This document shows, piece after piece, positions 10,401 through 18,859 of a DNA stretch of 18,859 nucleotides (position 1 is its first letter; each line of letters opens with the position of its first letter). Below the pieces are notes generated by a model, which did not search any database, was not told the DNA's origin, and saw nothing but the letters and a program-made list of their open reading frames with translations. The DNA comes from Acanthaster planci. Lineage: Eukaryota; Echinodermata; Asteroidea; Valvatida; Acanthasteridae. Location of the stretch: NCBI RefSeq assembly GCF_001949145.1, contig NW_019091612.1:87259-106117 (forward strand), written 5' to 3'. The translations under genes and the position numbers were made by a program.

Positions 10401-10835
10401 TAGAAATCAGTTAACATGAAAATGGCAAGAAGCAGAATTCCTGTGCTGTTTTCTCTCTCTGCTCTAATTCTTGGTGTCGTATAATTTACATTTCATTTGA
10501 AATAACAATACATTTGGTGGATCAAACCTCAAACTAATGAAATTGCCTAATACTGCAGTTAGTTCAATATCAAGTCCTGTATGTATGTAGCCTTTATGTT
10601 CTGTACAAGGGATAGTCAATCCATGTCAATCCTACTTTCGATATATCGATTACTGGAACCGTACAGTCCTGAATCCATCAAAACATTCCAAGACCTGGCT
10701 TTTGATACAACTACATACCTATATGTACATGTAGTTGATAGTTTTAGATAGATTTTGAAAGATCTCAATAAATCTGGGATTTCATTCAACCATGTACACA
10801 ACAACGTGGTGGTATCAATTGAGAAATAACTGATA

Positions 10836-13800
10836 TCAGTATATCAATTCTTGGAAGGCATTTTGGAGTCGCGTTCCACCGGAGAACTTCTGTAGAACAA
10901 TCTCCAACTCTTGGAAATCCGTCAGCCTCCACACATCCTTATCTTTGCGGAGGATAGTGTTGGGGAGTTTACGAACCTTGACCACTGTCTCCGGTTCACA
11001 GTTGAGCTCTCGGCAGCACGTCAAGACCAGGTTAGAGAATGTCCGTTCATTGCGGTCAATCTCAATCTCGATGAAGTCTGTCTCAGCTGAGTTGGCAACC
11101 CGGACTTTCAGCACCAGTTCTAGATTTGGATAAAATGGAGGAACACATCAACCACCCGATCATCACCTTGTTTATACTCAATTACATGAGAAATCAATCA
11201 CTGAACTGATAAATCAATTACAACCGATCATTCTCAAGTCTTACTAACAAAATCAATCCATGAATGTTAACATACATGAACGTAACAAATCCTACAGTAA
11301 GCAATCTGGAATTGGCAATATTAAGCAGTCCATTATATTTAAACTCTGCATGATCGAAGCAAAAGATTCCTCCGCAAACAGTCTGCGACTACCCCAGGTT
11401 CGCCAGTTACGTAATGTCCACTGACTGTAAGAAGGAACACCAGCTAGTTTTGGCCAACAGTAAAGCCTTCGCTTCCGAGACCTGAGGCGTCTTAGTTTAT
11501 GATAAACTTGTGTGTACACAATCTTTTAACAAAACCAGCACCTGATATACACGTAAAATAAAAGCTTTGGGTTTTTTTAATGGTCACCCACCTTCAGATG
11601 AGAGATGAGATATTCTGCTTGTGATTGGTTGGTCATGGTTCGTGTTAGCCATTGGGCTTTGGGCTGTTCCATTCGTCTTGGATAGGTAGGGAAATGGTGG
11701 GTGCCGAATGTAGTTTGGGGTGATAGGCAAAGAAGAATTAGAAAGTGTCTCTGGTTTCCCTGTAGAATGAGAGCCCAAAATAGATGTCATGTGATAAAAA
11801 AACCTGAAGAAAGAAATCCATCTCCGACTATTTGAATATCTCAAGTGCAATGGTAACATTATATTCCTCTCTGGACATACATACAAGTGCTGGTCTTGTA
11901 AAAGATCCGGCTCTAAAAATACTGCAAAAAATGCTCAGTCTGTGCATTTCCATTTGTGAAATGAAAGGTTTCCAGTCTAACTCTAACATAGCTCCTCAGA
12001 CAGGTACATGTACATAATTGATTGGGTGTATGGAATTGCTTTCTTGAATGTTAGAAAGTAGTATCTTCCAATCCATAATATAAGCCAGATTCTAATCTGC
12101 ATCATGCTTTACAACTTCAGCAGATCCTTGTATGCTTTTTCACATTCAGAGGGTGCAGAAACGGACGTACAACAGAAATAATACCATTATTTTTCCTACA
12201 CTGTGAGTATAAAAAAAAATTCTTTGCAAACTTTTGCCTAGGACTGCAGTACTATGAATATAGGACTGATCAAGCATCAGTGAACATCACTAAATCTTAG
12301 CAGAAATGCACTGTGGAATGAGAACAGCCTAAGCCACAAACTACTTTTAACTTCATCCGTCATTCTAATACCAGCGTGTTTGTCATCTTAGCTTCAAATG
12401 CATTAGAACCTCGGGTTCAATCTCTTCAGATACTGACCTCCCAATAAGGAGTGGATTTCTTCTTTATCGGTGAGCTGGGCAGCTGTCTCTCCTTTCCCAT
12501 TGGTCAGTGATCGGTCAGCTCCATTGGTCAGTAAATGTCGGACAATGGTAGGGTGGCCACGTTTGCTGGCCCAGTGTAGGGCAGTCCTGAAATAAAAATT
12601 TTGGGAAAATAACGAGATTTGAAATGCCGGCAGCAAACATGGCCGCCATTGCTGTTACCGTAGGAGTCTATGGCAAAACTGTTTTCGATCGCTATTTTGA
12701 AAAATCGCCACAGTAAATATAAAATTTGCCATGGTGAATCGATGGAGATTTTTAATGGCAACATTTTCACGCATAAAGTAAACTTCGGCAAAGCTTCATT
12801 TTTTTCGCATAAATGTTTTCATCGCCTGTCTACCGACTTCGACACATCCACAGTAAGATTCGACCGAAAAATCTCCTCGATCCGCTTTTATAGATACCAA
12901 ATAAAAGGAAAGTTTCATTTAGATCTTGGGTAGTATGTTTCCTGTAAATTTGATCAATCACAGGAATTGGTTTTGGAGTTTTGGGCTGATAAAGAGATTA
13001 ATGTCATCTGTGAACCGTGATCTAAATATAGTTCAATAATTACATCATCACTGCACAAACGAGCGACATATGCATAGCCTGGCGTCATCGCTAGATTGTG
13101 GTTTGGTACCCGACCTGGAAACTGCTCTGAAAATTCTAAGCTGTGTTAAGTAAATGCTTCAATATTTTTACGACTAAATTTGACTTTATGGGGCATGCAT
13201 TGGAAGAATATACAGTTAGTGTTACTTTTATTAGCCTTCAGAAAGCAAAAACATGTCCAGAAAAATGCAATTTAGGTTGGATAATGACCAAGTCATCTAC
13301 TTAGATTAAATTTTTCAGATCAGTCTCAAACTACATGTACACCGTAAGTTTGTGCATGGGGTGTCAAGTGGAGTACTCAAATCTGTAGGCCCTATAGCCT
13401 AGGCTATAACTTTTTTTAGTATAAGTATATGGAACTCTTTCCTCAGAAAAAATGTTGCATCCTGACTCCACGTTTCCCATCAAGTATCATCTCAATATAA
13501 GTCACTCATTACAGAAATGCTCAAAAGATGCAAATTCTGGACTGAGAAACATTTGCCGATGTTGTTGTGAAATAGAAAATTCTCTTCACTCCAAGTAGCC
13601 TTTGTACACAACTGCTGAAGTGGAGTCAGAATGCAACATTTTTCCCTTTCCTCCTGTACGTTCCTAGGGCATTTGATCACTTTCTGATGGTTAATTCCAG
13701 TAAACCACTGTAAAGGAAAATCAGTGACGTCCGTATATAGAACTCATTGAAGAAATGAAAATTTACGAAGCCGACAGGCCTAGATGTTATTAAAATTGTA

Positions 13801-13993
13801 TAAAGCAATAGGCATATAGTAAAAGGCTATAGCAGTGTCTAGGCCTAATTATTATTAATTCAATTTACCATCCATTTATTCGATGTTGGGCATTCACATT
13901 TACCCCGAGCTGAAGCAGTTTGTCTAGCATATCCTGATCACCTATACTTGCTGCTTCACGGAACTTATCCTCAAGATCCTTAGAATCGTCCAT
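10836..13993 (-). CDS. ANKRD40: ANKRD40-like ankyrin repeat protein, complete, four exons
   Basis: Exons in transcript order on the minus strand are 13993-13869 (ATG 13993-13991), 12586-12438, 11759-11592 and 11119-10836 (stop included). All splice sites are GT-AG and phases join to exactly 242 codons (241 residues). Residues 1-91 hold ankyrin repeats: a first helical unit with LLQLGVNVNAQ, then GWTALHWASKRGH and LLTNGADRSLT. Residues 92-148 are a short linker with LPITPNY and HPPFPY, matching a conserved linker motif of vertebrate ANKRD40. Residues 148-241 are the conserved C-terminal domain, with DFIEIEIDR and, at 197-213, RKLPNTILRKDKDVWRL. The start is fixed by homology and by an in-frame TAG 17 codons upstream (14044-14042). 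Human ANKRD40 is about 370 residues; the shortening is in the linker, which lacks the long acidic and proline-rich stretch. Its molecular function is poorly known; ankyrin repeats suggest protein binding. Confidence 0.94.
11120..11591 (-). other. ANKRD40 intron 3
   Basis: The minus-strand donor is GTGGGT (11591-11586) and the acceptor AATCTAG (ending at 11120). Positions 11350-11510 are richer in GC than their surroundings and hold an open frame on the minus strand, but I recognise no domain, and the flanking exons join in phase without it. Confidence 0.75.
11760..12437 (-). other. ANKRD40 intron 2
   Basis: The minus-strand donor is GTCAGT at 12437-12432 and the acceptor TTCTACAG at 11767-11760. 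No repeat or RNA gene is seen. Confidence 0.75.
12587..13868 (-). other. ANKRD40 intron 1 (1.3 kb)
   Basis: The minus-strand donor is GTAAAT at 13868-13863 and the acceptor TTATTTCAG ending at 12587. It contains a 16 bp perfect palindrome TATAGCCTAGGCTATA (13393-13408) and an inverted-repeat pair at 13446-13643. The plus-strand frame at 12670-12933 resembles nothing I know. Confidence 0.8.
13446..13643. repeat. Inverted repeat with about 25 bp arms, MITE-like hairpin
   Basis: AAAAATGTTGCATCCTGACT starting at 13448 continues to CCACG at 13472. Its reverse complement recurs at about 13620-13643 as GTGGAGTCAGAATGCAACAT followed by T-rich sequence, with about one mismatch over 24 bp. The arms enclose about 145 bp. 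It could be a tiny non-autonomous element or a local inversion duplicate; no target-site duplication is evident. Confidence 0.6.
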
Positions 13994-14547
13994 CACTAAA
14001 ACTAAACGCTTAGAAATTACCAGATAAGAGTGTTGATAACGCTAGGCCCAATTTTCTTCCTCCAATGATCCACTTCTTATATATTAGTTGTACCAATTCC
14101 CGAAGCGACTCTCATGTACAGCATGCACATCACTACATGTATTTTATTTACACGTGTACCGGCCCCATGATGTGAAGTTGACGATACATGCGGTTGCTTC
14201 CATTTCCAAAATCGATATCGAAAGCTAAATGTTACTACATTTGAGCTTGAAGAACTACTCACATTTTGCTAAAACATCGGTAAAAATAGGAAAACTCTAC
14301 TGAAAATTACGTTTTGTAATACATGAATTATGTTTGGTGTTTGTGATTAGAAATGTGGAAATATTTCTACGTGTGAGGACCAAACTACCCTTTGTATAAA
14401 AATGAACTAGTCCATCTTTGAGGACGAGGTTGATTTTCGGCGTGCTATTGGTATCCGGCGAAGTATTTCACCGTTGCAATTACACATTTATATGTTATGT
14501 GCCACCAGCTTCAAATTCAACCTCTTACTTCCTGCGTAGCTTCGAAA
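13994..14547. promoter_or_regulatory. Divergent promoter region between ANKRD40 and LUC7L3
   Basis: Only 554 bp separate the two opposed start codons, so both 5' UTRs and the core promoters should lie here. I see no convincing TATA box positioned for either gene. ACTTCCTG at 14527-14534 is a good ETS-family site in the LUC7L3 5' leader, a common arrangement in TATA-less housekeeping promoters. Transcription start sites cannot be placed from sequence. Confidence 0.7.
14527..14534. promoter_or_regulatory. ETS-family consensus site (CAGGAAGT on the minus strand)
   Basis: ACTTCCTG lies 14 bp before the LUC7L3 start codon. ETS sites close to start sites are typical of divergent housekeeping promoters. 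An eight-base match alone is weak evidence. Confidence 0.3.
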
Positions 14548-17500
14548 ATGCAGTCCGCGGCACAACTACTCGATGAATTGATGGGCAAAAATCGTAATTC
14601 TTTGCCCACAGAAAGGTCAAAAGAGATTAGATGGGACCATCCATCGGTAAGTATAAAACATTTTAACGAAGGGAATCATTTTTGTGTCAAATTATGGCAT
14701 GGTTTGCGAAAAAGTCGAGTGCTTTAATTTCACCATGCATGCCAAGTAGGCGAACGGCAGTGTGGTTGTTGAACATGTGATGATGTAGGCCCTAGCCTAG
14801 CGCCTGGGCCTATGTACAAAACAAAAGCGCCCTCACTACCAACTGACCAACATGGCATGCCCAATGGTTTGTGGACTGTGTAACCAATGTTTTTTTTTAA
14901 TTCAGAGCTTTTACTTCCCTGCTGCCTCTCATCACAAGACAATCTGTACATCTGCATACTGTGGCCATTTACGCAATCAATGGCGACAATCTGTACATCT
15001 GCATACTGTGGCCATTTACGCAATTAATGGCGCATTACAGGCCTAGGCCGACATGGCATAGGCTAGCATAATTACTAAATGAGGCCCTATGCCTACTAAA
15101 GTTCAAGAACTCGAAGTCATTAACTCCTAGTCCTAGCCCCACTAGCCTGGCACACGCATGGATCCTTGCTAGCGCTCCATCCTTAGCATGCTTAGCCACA
15201 CATCCGTACACGTAATTTCGTGTCGGCATGGTGAAAAAGTTCGGTTCACCCTCTTATAATCATAGGCGCAATTGTTTTTGCACACAGAAATGATCCTTAC
15301 CCTCTCTGCTTTCTAAGCGCCATGTATTGAATGATTTCACTCACGTTTTGGTATTTTCCAGTCTTTATGCCTTCACTCATTCAATCTCACGGGCTCAGTT
15401 GTCAATAGCGGAGGAAACCTGTCATTGGTTTGAAAGATTATTCCGCTGTTTGTGGCATTCAGCGTGAGCGGGGACAAAAGCGCTCCAGCGCTACAGTTAT
15501 GAGCAATTCAATACCACTGTATGCTAATCTGGCCATTATTGAAAAGACGTCAGCTGCACACTGTGCCAGTTTTGGAAACAAAAGAAACTTGGGTAACACT
15601 GCACAATCTGGGCTTTCTTAAACAGGCGGCAGGCCTGGCTGAAATATTCGGGCATCAGTAGTTGTTGTTTGTCATTCATGTCATTCATCCAGCAAATGAA
15701 GTTATGATTTTTTAAGAATTTTGAAAATGGAAAATCTTCAAAATCTCCTGGTTTTACGTCATGCAACTTCAAATTACATCTGGCACCAAGTGGTTAAGGC
15801 TAGCATACTGGTAAGTGAAACTTGACACAGTACCAGTGTTCTGAGTTGAGAGCTTCATGTTTTTTAATTAATCACAGTCCATTGAAATTGATTTTTTTAT
15901 ACTCCATGCAGGTGTGTAAGCATTTCCTCTGTGGTTTCTGCCCACATGAACTTTTTATCAACACAAGATCAGATCTTGGTAAGAACAAATACAAAGGATG
16001 AATAACAACTTCGCTCTGGCTAACATTATTCAACAAACTGTCCACATAACAGTATCCTGCGCCTTTCAATGAAATATTTGATGAACTTTATATTGTGTTC
16101 CTTTTTTATGTAGGTCCCTGTGAAAAGGTCCACGATGAATCGTTAAAAAGATCGTAAGTTTCTGTGATGATTAATGAAGTGATATATTCATATCAGACAA
16201 TGCTTGAAACACACAGGGTGATTGAGTGTAAACTAGACCACTCATAACTCATAAACCTTTTTAAAAAAAAATGATATTTCCTGCTTTGGATAGCATTGTG
16301 TTACCATTCACAAGATAGACACACCACCAATATGCATATGTATAGACATGCACACTATTCTAGATATTCCTTTCAAGGAAACTTTGATGCTTCAAAAAGG
16401 AAAACACTGGAGTAATAATATCTCAATAGAAACAAGGAGAACCAAAGAAGGAAATGAAGAGAATGAGTGTGGGCCATCAAAATTTTGTTTTCCAGATCTC
16501 GTCTTTGTCTTTATCATAGCTCTAGCTGACCCTTCGGCGAGTTTCAAATGTTACAAACCAAAAATAATACCAGACAATTGAATGTTTCTAGAGCAGATCA
16601 ATAAAGCTGCAGTTTGCTGATTGTCTCAACTCAGGACTAAATTCATAGAAATGAAGCCTGAAGAATATATCAAAGATGAAGCTGAGATTCAGAAAACTCC
16701 CAAATTTCATCTAAATCTGCACAACACCAGAGAATCTTTTGCTTTCTCTCATTACTCATGCATAAACTTGTGCATAGAATCTGTGGATGCTGGCTTTGTT
16801 CTGAGCCAGTGCATGAGCTTGCTAATAGTTAAAAATTCAACAAAATAATTTTCTTTGGCAGTCTCATGTCATATGTGGATTCATATATATCAGGGGAAGA
16901 TTGTAGTTAGTTGCTGACAAAAATTTGACTTTTCTCAAGGAAAATAGTGAATTTCCAGATTTTAGCTAATCTTCCATTGATGTGTATTTTTTCCTTTGTA
17001 GATTTGAACAGTGCAGCAGTCGTGAGAGGGCACGATATGAGGATGACTTCCTGTCCTATCTACAACAGATTGTGGCTGAGGTCGATCGGCGAATACGCAA
17101 GGGCCATTCCAGACTCGCTCTCAGCAATTCACAGCAGCAGGTAAGCCGTTAAGGTCAACCCTAACCTTCCAACAATATAACCGGAAGTTTGGGGGATTCA
17201 ACAGGACTGAGAAAGACAAAGTCCCACTGCTGTTACTTGAGGTTTAATACCCTTGTGAGCAGAAATTATTGACGTGCTAAGCCAGAATTAACCAAAGTCA
17301 AGCAGTGTACAATGCAAACTAATTTGGCTGGAAACTTGTTTTGATAAGCAATTTGTAGGTCTTCGAAAATTTCTGTGCTAAAATCAGCCCAAGAATTAGA
17401 CATCGCTTGTTAATTAACCCCGTACTACAGAGCAGAAAGCACAGCTTTATAGACATGTTTAACTACTTAATAAACAATTCTGCACTCTTGGCTTTTTGTC

Positions 17501-18707
17501 TAGTTGAGCGCACCCAACCAAGCAAAGAATGAGGAACAGATTCGCTTGCTGACAGAGCGCATCAACAGTCTAGTGGAGAAGGCAGAAGAGTTAGGATGCC
17601 AAGGAGAGGTTGAAGAAGCTCAAGGAACCATGAGACTTTGTGAACAGCTCAGAGAAGAGAGAGATACACTCAAAGCAGTAAGTAAACCCTCCACCCGCCT
17701 CCTCCCAACCAAAGCTCTATCCCCGCCCCCACAAGCCCAGAAACTATAGTTGAGACGCAGTAAGGAGGGTTAAAGAGGCTCAGGGAATGATGAGAGTGTG
17801 TGAATAGTCTTGTCCTGTTTGAGACACCTTTAACTGGTGTCAACGGAGCGGTGATGAAAGTTTCACGAAATCATCAAATATGGTCATAATTTTTTTTCCA
17901 CTGGGCCAACTTGGCAAAGATTCCATGTTGTCCTCACCCTAGGCATACACTACAAGCCTGTAGACTCCCATTGGTTAGACCCCAACCACTGCCGAGTAAG
18001 GAGTCTTGAAAGATCAGTCACCCCAAGGAGCCCATATGGTCGCTATTAGGAACTGGTTCTCATTGTTGACAGACTTGTGCTGACTGGTCGTCTGTTTGGG
18101 TTGTGACTGATATGACTGTATTTCCACAGCAGCATAATGAAATGTAGATACAGAGGGAACCTGAGGGATGTATTAGCAACCATAAAACAGTCGTACAGGT
18201 TTAGGCATGACCGGGAACTGACCCAGTGACAAAAGTCTCGGCGTGGAGAAAAAGTCTTACTTTACGGGCATGGCTGCTCCGAGGGTAGCAATAAGTAGAC
18301 CCTGTCCAATTCCATGTGTTTTCCAACTCCTCAAGATCTTCGCGGTGAAGATGGAGAAGTGAAGATGCAGCGATGGTGAGATTTGTTTTTTATCATTTGG
18401 ACACGAAGGAGAGAGAAACCTTTAATCTAAAATAAAGAGGGTCCAGTACTTGTATTGGAGTTCAATCTGTCTGATTTTATCACACATGACATCACATTCT
18501 GACCATCTCGGTGATGTGTTCATCTCTCACCAGGCAGCCACCCAAGCTCTGGATGCAGTCCTCTCCCAAGAGAAGCAGATGGAGGTGTGTGAGGTGTGCG
18601 GAGCGTTCCTCATAGTTGGTGATGCCCAGTCCAGAGTAGATGACCATCTCATGGGCAAACAACACATGGGTTATGCTAAGATCAAGGCTACTGTAGATGA
18701 ACTTAAG
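14548..18707 (+). CDS. LUC7L3: LUC7L3-like (CROP) U1 snRNP-associated splicing factor, first six coding exons (3' partial)
   Basis: Coding exons are 14548-14646, 15912-15978, 16114-16153, 17002-17140, 17504-17677 and 18534-18707, all GT-AG, joining in phase to 231 residues; the last donor at 18708 shows that the gene continues. The N-terminus has SAAQLLDELMG and RWDH, diagnostic for LUC7L3 rather than LUC7L or LUC7L2. Zinc finger 1 (CCCH-like) uses C35, C40, C43, C58 and H62. Residues 116-173 form a charged coiled coil, with EEAQGTMRLCEQLREERD. Zinc finger 2 (C2H2-like) uses C192, C195, H211 and H217 within a stretch nearly identical to human. Luc7 proteins bind U1 snRNP and tune 5' splice-site choice in the nucleus. 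The RS-rich tail is outside the window. An in-frame ATG at 14497 could add 17 residues, but homology and the A at -3 favour 14548. The gene is head to head with ANKRD40. Confidence 0.96.
14647..15911 (+). other. LUC7L3 intron 1 (1.3 kb)
   Basis: Donor is GTAAGT at 14647 and acceptor CATGCAG at 15911. The part 14740-15230 is rich in GGCCTAG, CCTAGCC and GGCATAGGC words and carries the 47 bp tandem duplication. I found no alternative coding exon. Confidence 0.8.
14938..15031. repeat. 47 bp tandem duplication, two copies
   Basis: Copies are 14938-14984 and 14985-15031, both beginning GACAATCTGTACATCTGCAT. They differ at one base (CAATCAATGG against CAATTAATGG), so the duplication is recent. Confidence 0.95.
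16154..17001 (+). other. LUC7L3 intron 3 (0.85 kb)
   Basis: Donor is GTAAGT at 16154 and acceptor CTTTGTAG at 17001. A box-C-like GTGATGA near 16164 has no matching box D. Two open frames (16348-16581 and 16621-16848) show no homology that I recognise. Confidence 0.75.
17141..17503 (+). other. LUC7L3 intron 4
   Basis: Donor is GTAAGC at 17141 and acceptor TTTTGTCTAG at 17503. Nothing notable inside. Confidence 0.8.
17678..18533 (+). other. LUC7L3 intron 5 (0.86 kb) with an exon remnant
   Basis: Donor is GTAAGT at 17678 and acceptor CTCACCAG at 18533. The first 130 bp hold a pyrimidine-rich tract and a decayed copy of exon 5, described separately. A GTGATGA at about 17852 lacks a nearby box D, so I do not call a snoRNA. 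Confidence 0.8.
17749..17807 (+). pseudogene. Decayed partial copy of LUC7L3 exon 5, or cryptic stop-containing exon
   Basis: Bases 17762-17807 align with exon 5 bases 17601-17646 at roughly 80% with one gap. In the matching frame 17769-17807 reads VKEAQGMMRVCE then TAG, against VEEAQGTMRLCEQ in exon 5; the stop corresponds to a CAG glutamine codon. Just upstream, TAGTTGAGACGCA (17747-17759) resembles the acceptor and start of exon 5, TAGTTGAGCGCA, which suggests a copy with an internal deletion. A strong pyrimidine tract precedes candidate acceptors ending at 17740 and 17749, but no strong donor follows. Confidence 0.7.
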
Positions 18708-18859
18708 GTGAGTTGACTTTCACTTGTGTTGTTGAGTTGTGAGGACATGCTCATAGAAATTGACCTGCTGGTATATGGATATGGAAGCTCTTTGTGCCCC
18801 ACTTTACTTGAGCACTATTTCCACCAATTTCTCCTCCTGACATGTTCTTCATCATGAAG
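18708..18859 (+). other. Start of LUC7L3 intron 6
   Basis: The donor GTGAGT at 18708 follows codon 231. The rest to the window edge has no exon features; the remaining LUC7L3 exons, including the RS domain, should lie to the right. Confidence 0.75.

Larger units (their letters stand above)
5849..10835. other. Convergent intergenic region and 3' UTRs of RSL1D1 (+) and ANKRD40 (-)
   Basis: About 5 kb of AT-rich DNA without a recognisable coding exon on either strand. The left part should be the RSL1D1 3' UTR, with a 117 bp duplication at 5952-6185 and plus-strand AATAAA signals at 6419, 6466 and 6609. The rest is probably a long ANKRD40 3' UTR, since the first canonical minus-strand signal after its stop is at 7424-7419. 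Open frames near 8849-9223 (+) and 8998-9237 (-) show no family resemblance. The area 8270-8560 is rich in TCAATTAAT-like words. Confidence 0.6.

Noticed and set aside
11292-11519. 75-codon minus-strand frame in ANKRD40 intron 3
   Set aside because: No homology recognised, and flanking exons splice in phase without it.
12405-12425. tRNA B-box-like GGGTTCAATCTC
   Set aside because: No A box, acceptor stem or cloverleaf around it.
12403-12437. Extension of the ankyrin frame past 12438 (QYLKRLNPRF)
   Set aside because: A good GTCAGT donor lies there and the next exon joins in phase.
14497-14547. In-frame upstream ATG of LUC7L3 giving 17 more residues
   Set aside because: The family N-terminus starts directly before SAAQLLDELMG, and ATG 14548 has a good context.
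16154-16210. Box C/D snoRNA candidate in LUC7L3 intron 3
   Set aside because: GTGATGA is present, but no CTGA at suitable spacing and no closing stem.

Overview
The window looks like intron-rich nuclear DNA of an animal, most likely a marine invertebrate deuterostome (lancelet, acorn worm or echinoderm). The reasons are GT-AG introns of 0.1-1.9 kb, three genes whose best remembered relatives are vertebrate proteins, and abundant ACATGTACATGTA and GGCCTAGGCC words. I cannot fix the species from the sequence alone.

Layout. Positions 846-5848 (+) hold the last four coding exons of RSL1D1, a nucleolar ribosomal-L1-domain protein; its 5' exons lie left of the window. Positions 10836-13993 (-) hold a complete four-exon ANKRD40 gene encoding 241 residues. 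Positions 14548-18707 (+) hold the first six coding exons of LUC7L3, a U1 snRNP-associated splicing factor, with both zinc fingers present; the RS-rich tail lies right of the window. All predicted exon junctions keep phase, which strongly supports the models.

Orientation. RSL1D1 and ANKRD40 are tail to tail across about 5 kb of non-coding DNA with closely spaced opposite-strand poly(A) signals. ANKRD40 and LUC7L3 are head to head across 554 bp between start codons, so they probably share a bidirectional promoter. As I remember it, the human orthologues are also neighbours in divergent orientation (17q21.33), so this looks like an ancient gene pair.

Repeats and oddities: a 1 kb foldback element with 350-400 bp inverted arms in an RSL1D1 intron; a degenerate tRNA-derived SINE-like repeat; tandem duplications with periods of 51, 117 and 47 bp; a 200 bp hairpin; and, most interesting, a decayed partial copy of LUC7L3 coding exon 5 in the next intron that carries an in-frame stop. 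I see no bacterial-type system, CRISPR array, rRNA or intact tRNA. The three genes are housekeeping RNA and ribosome genes (ANKRD40's role is poorly known), and nothing suggests they form one pathway beyond shared promoter and terminator space.
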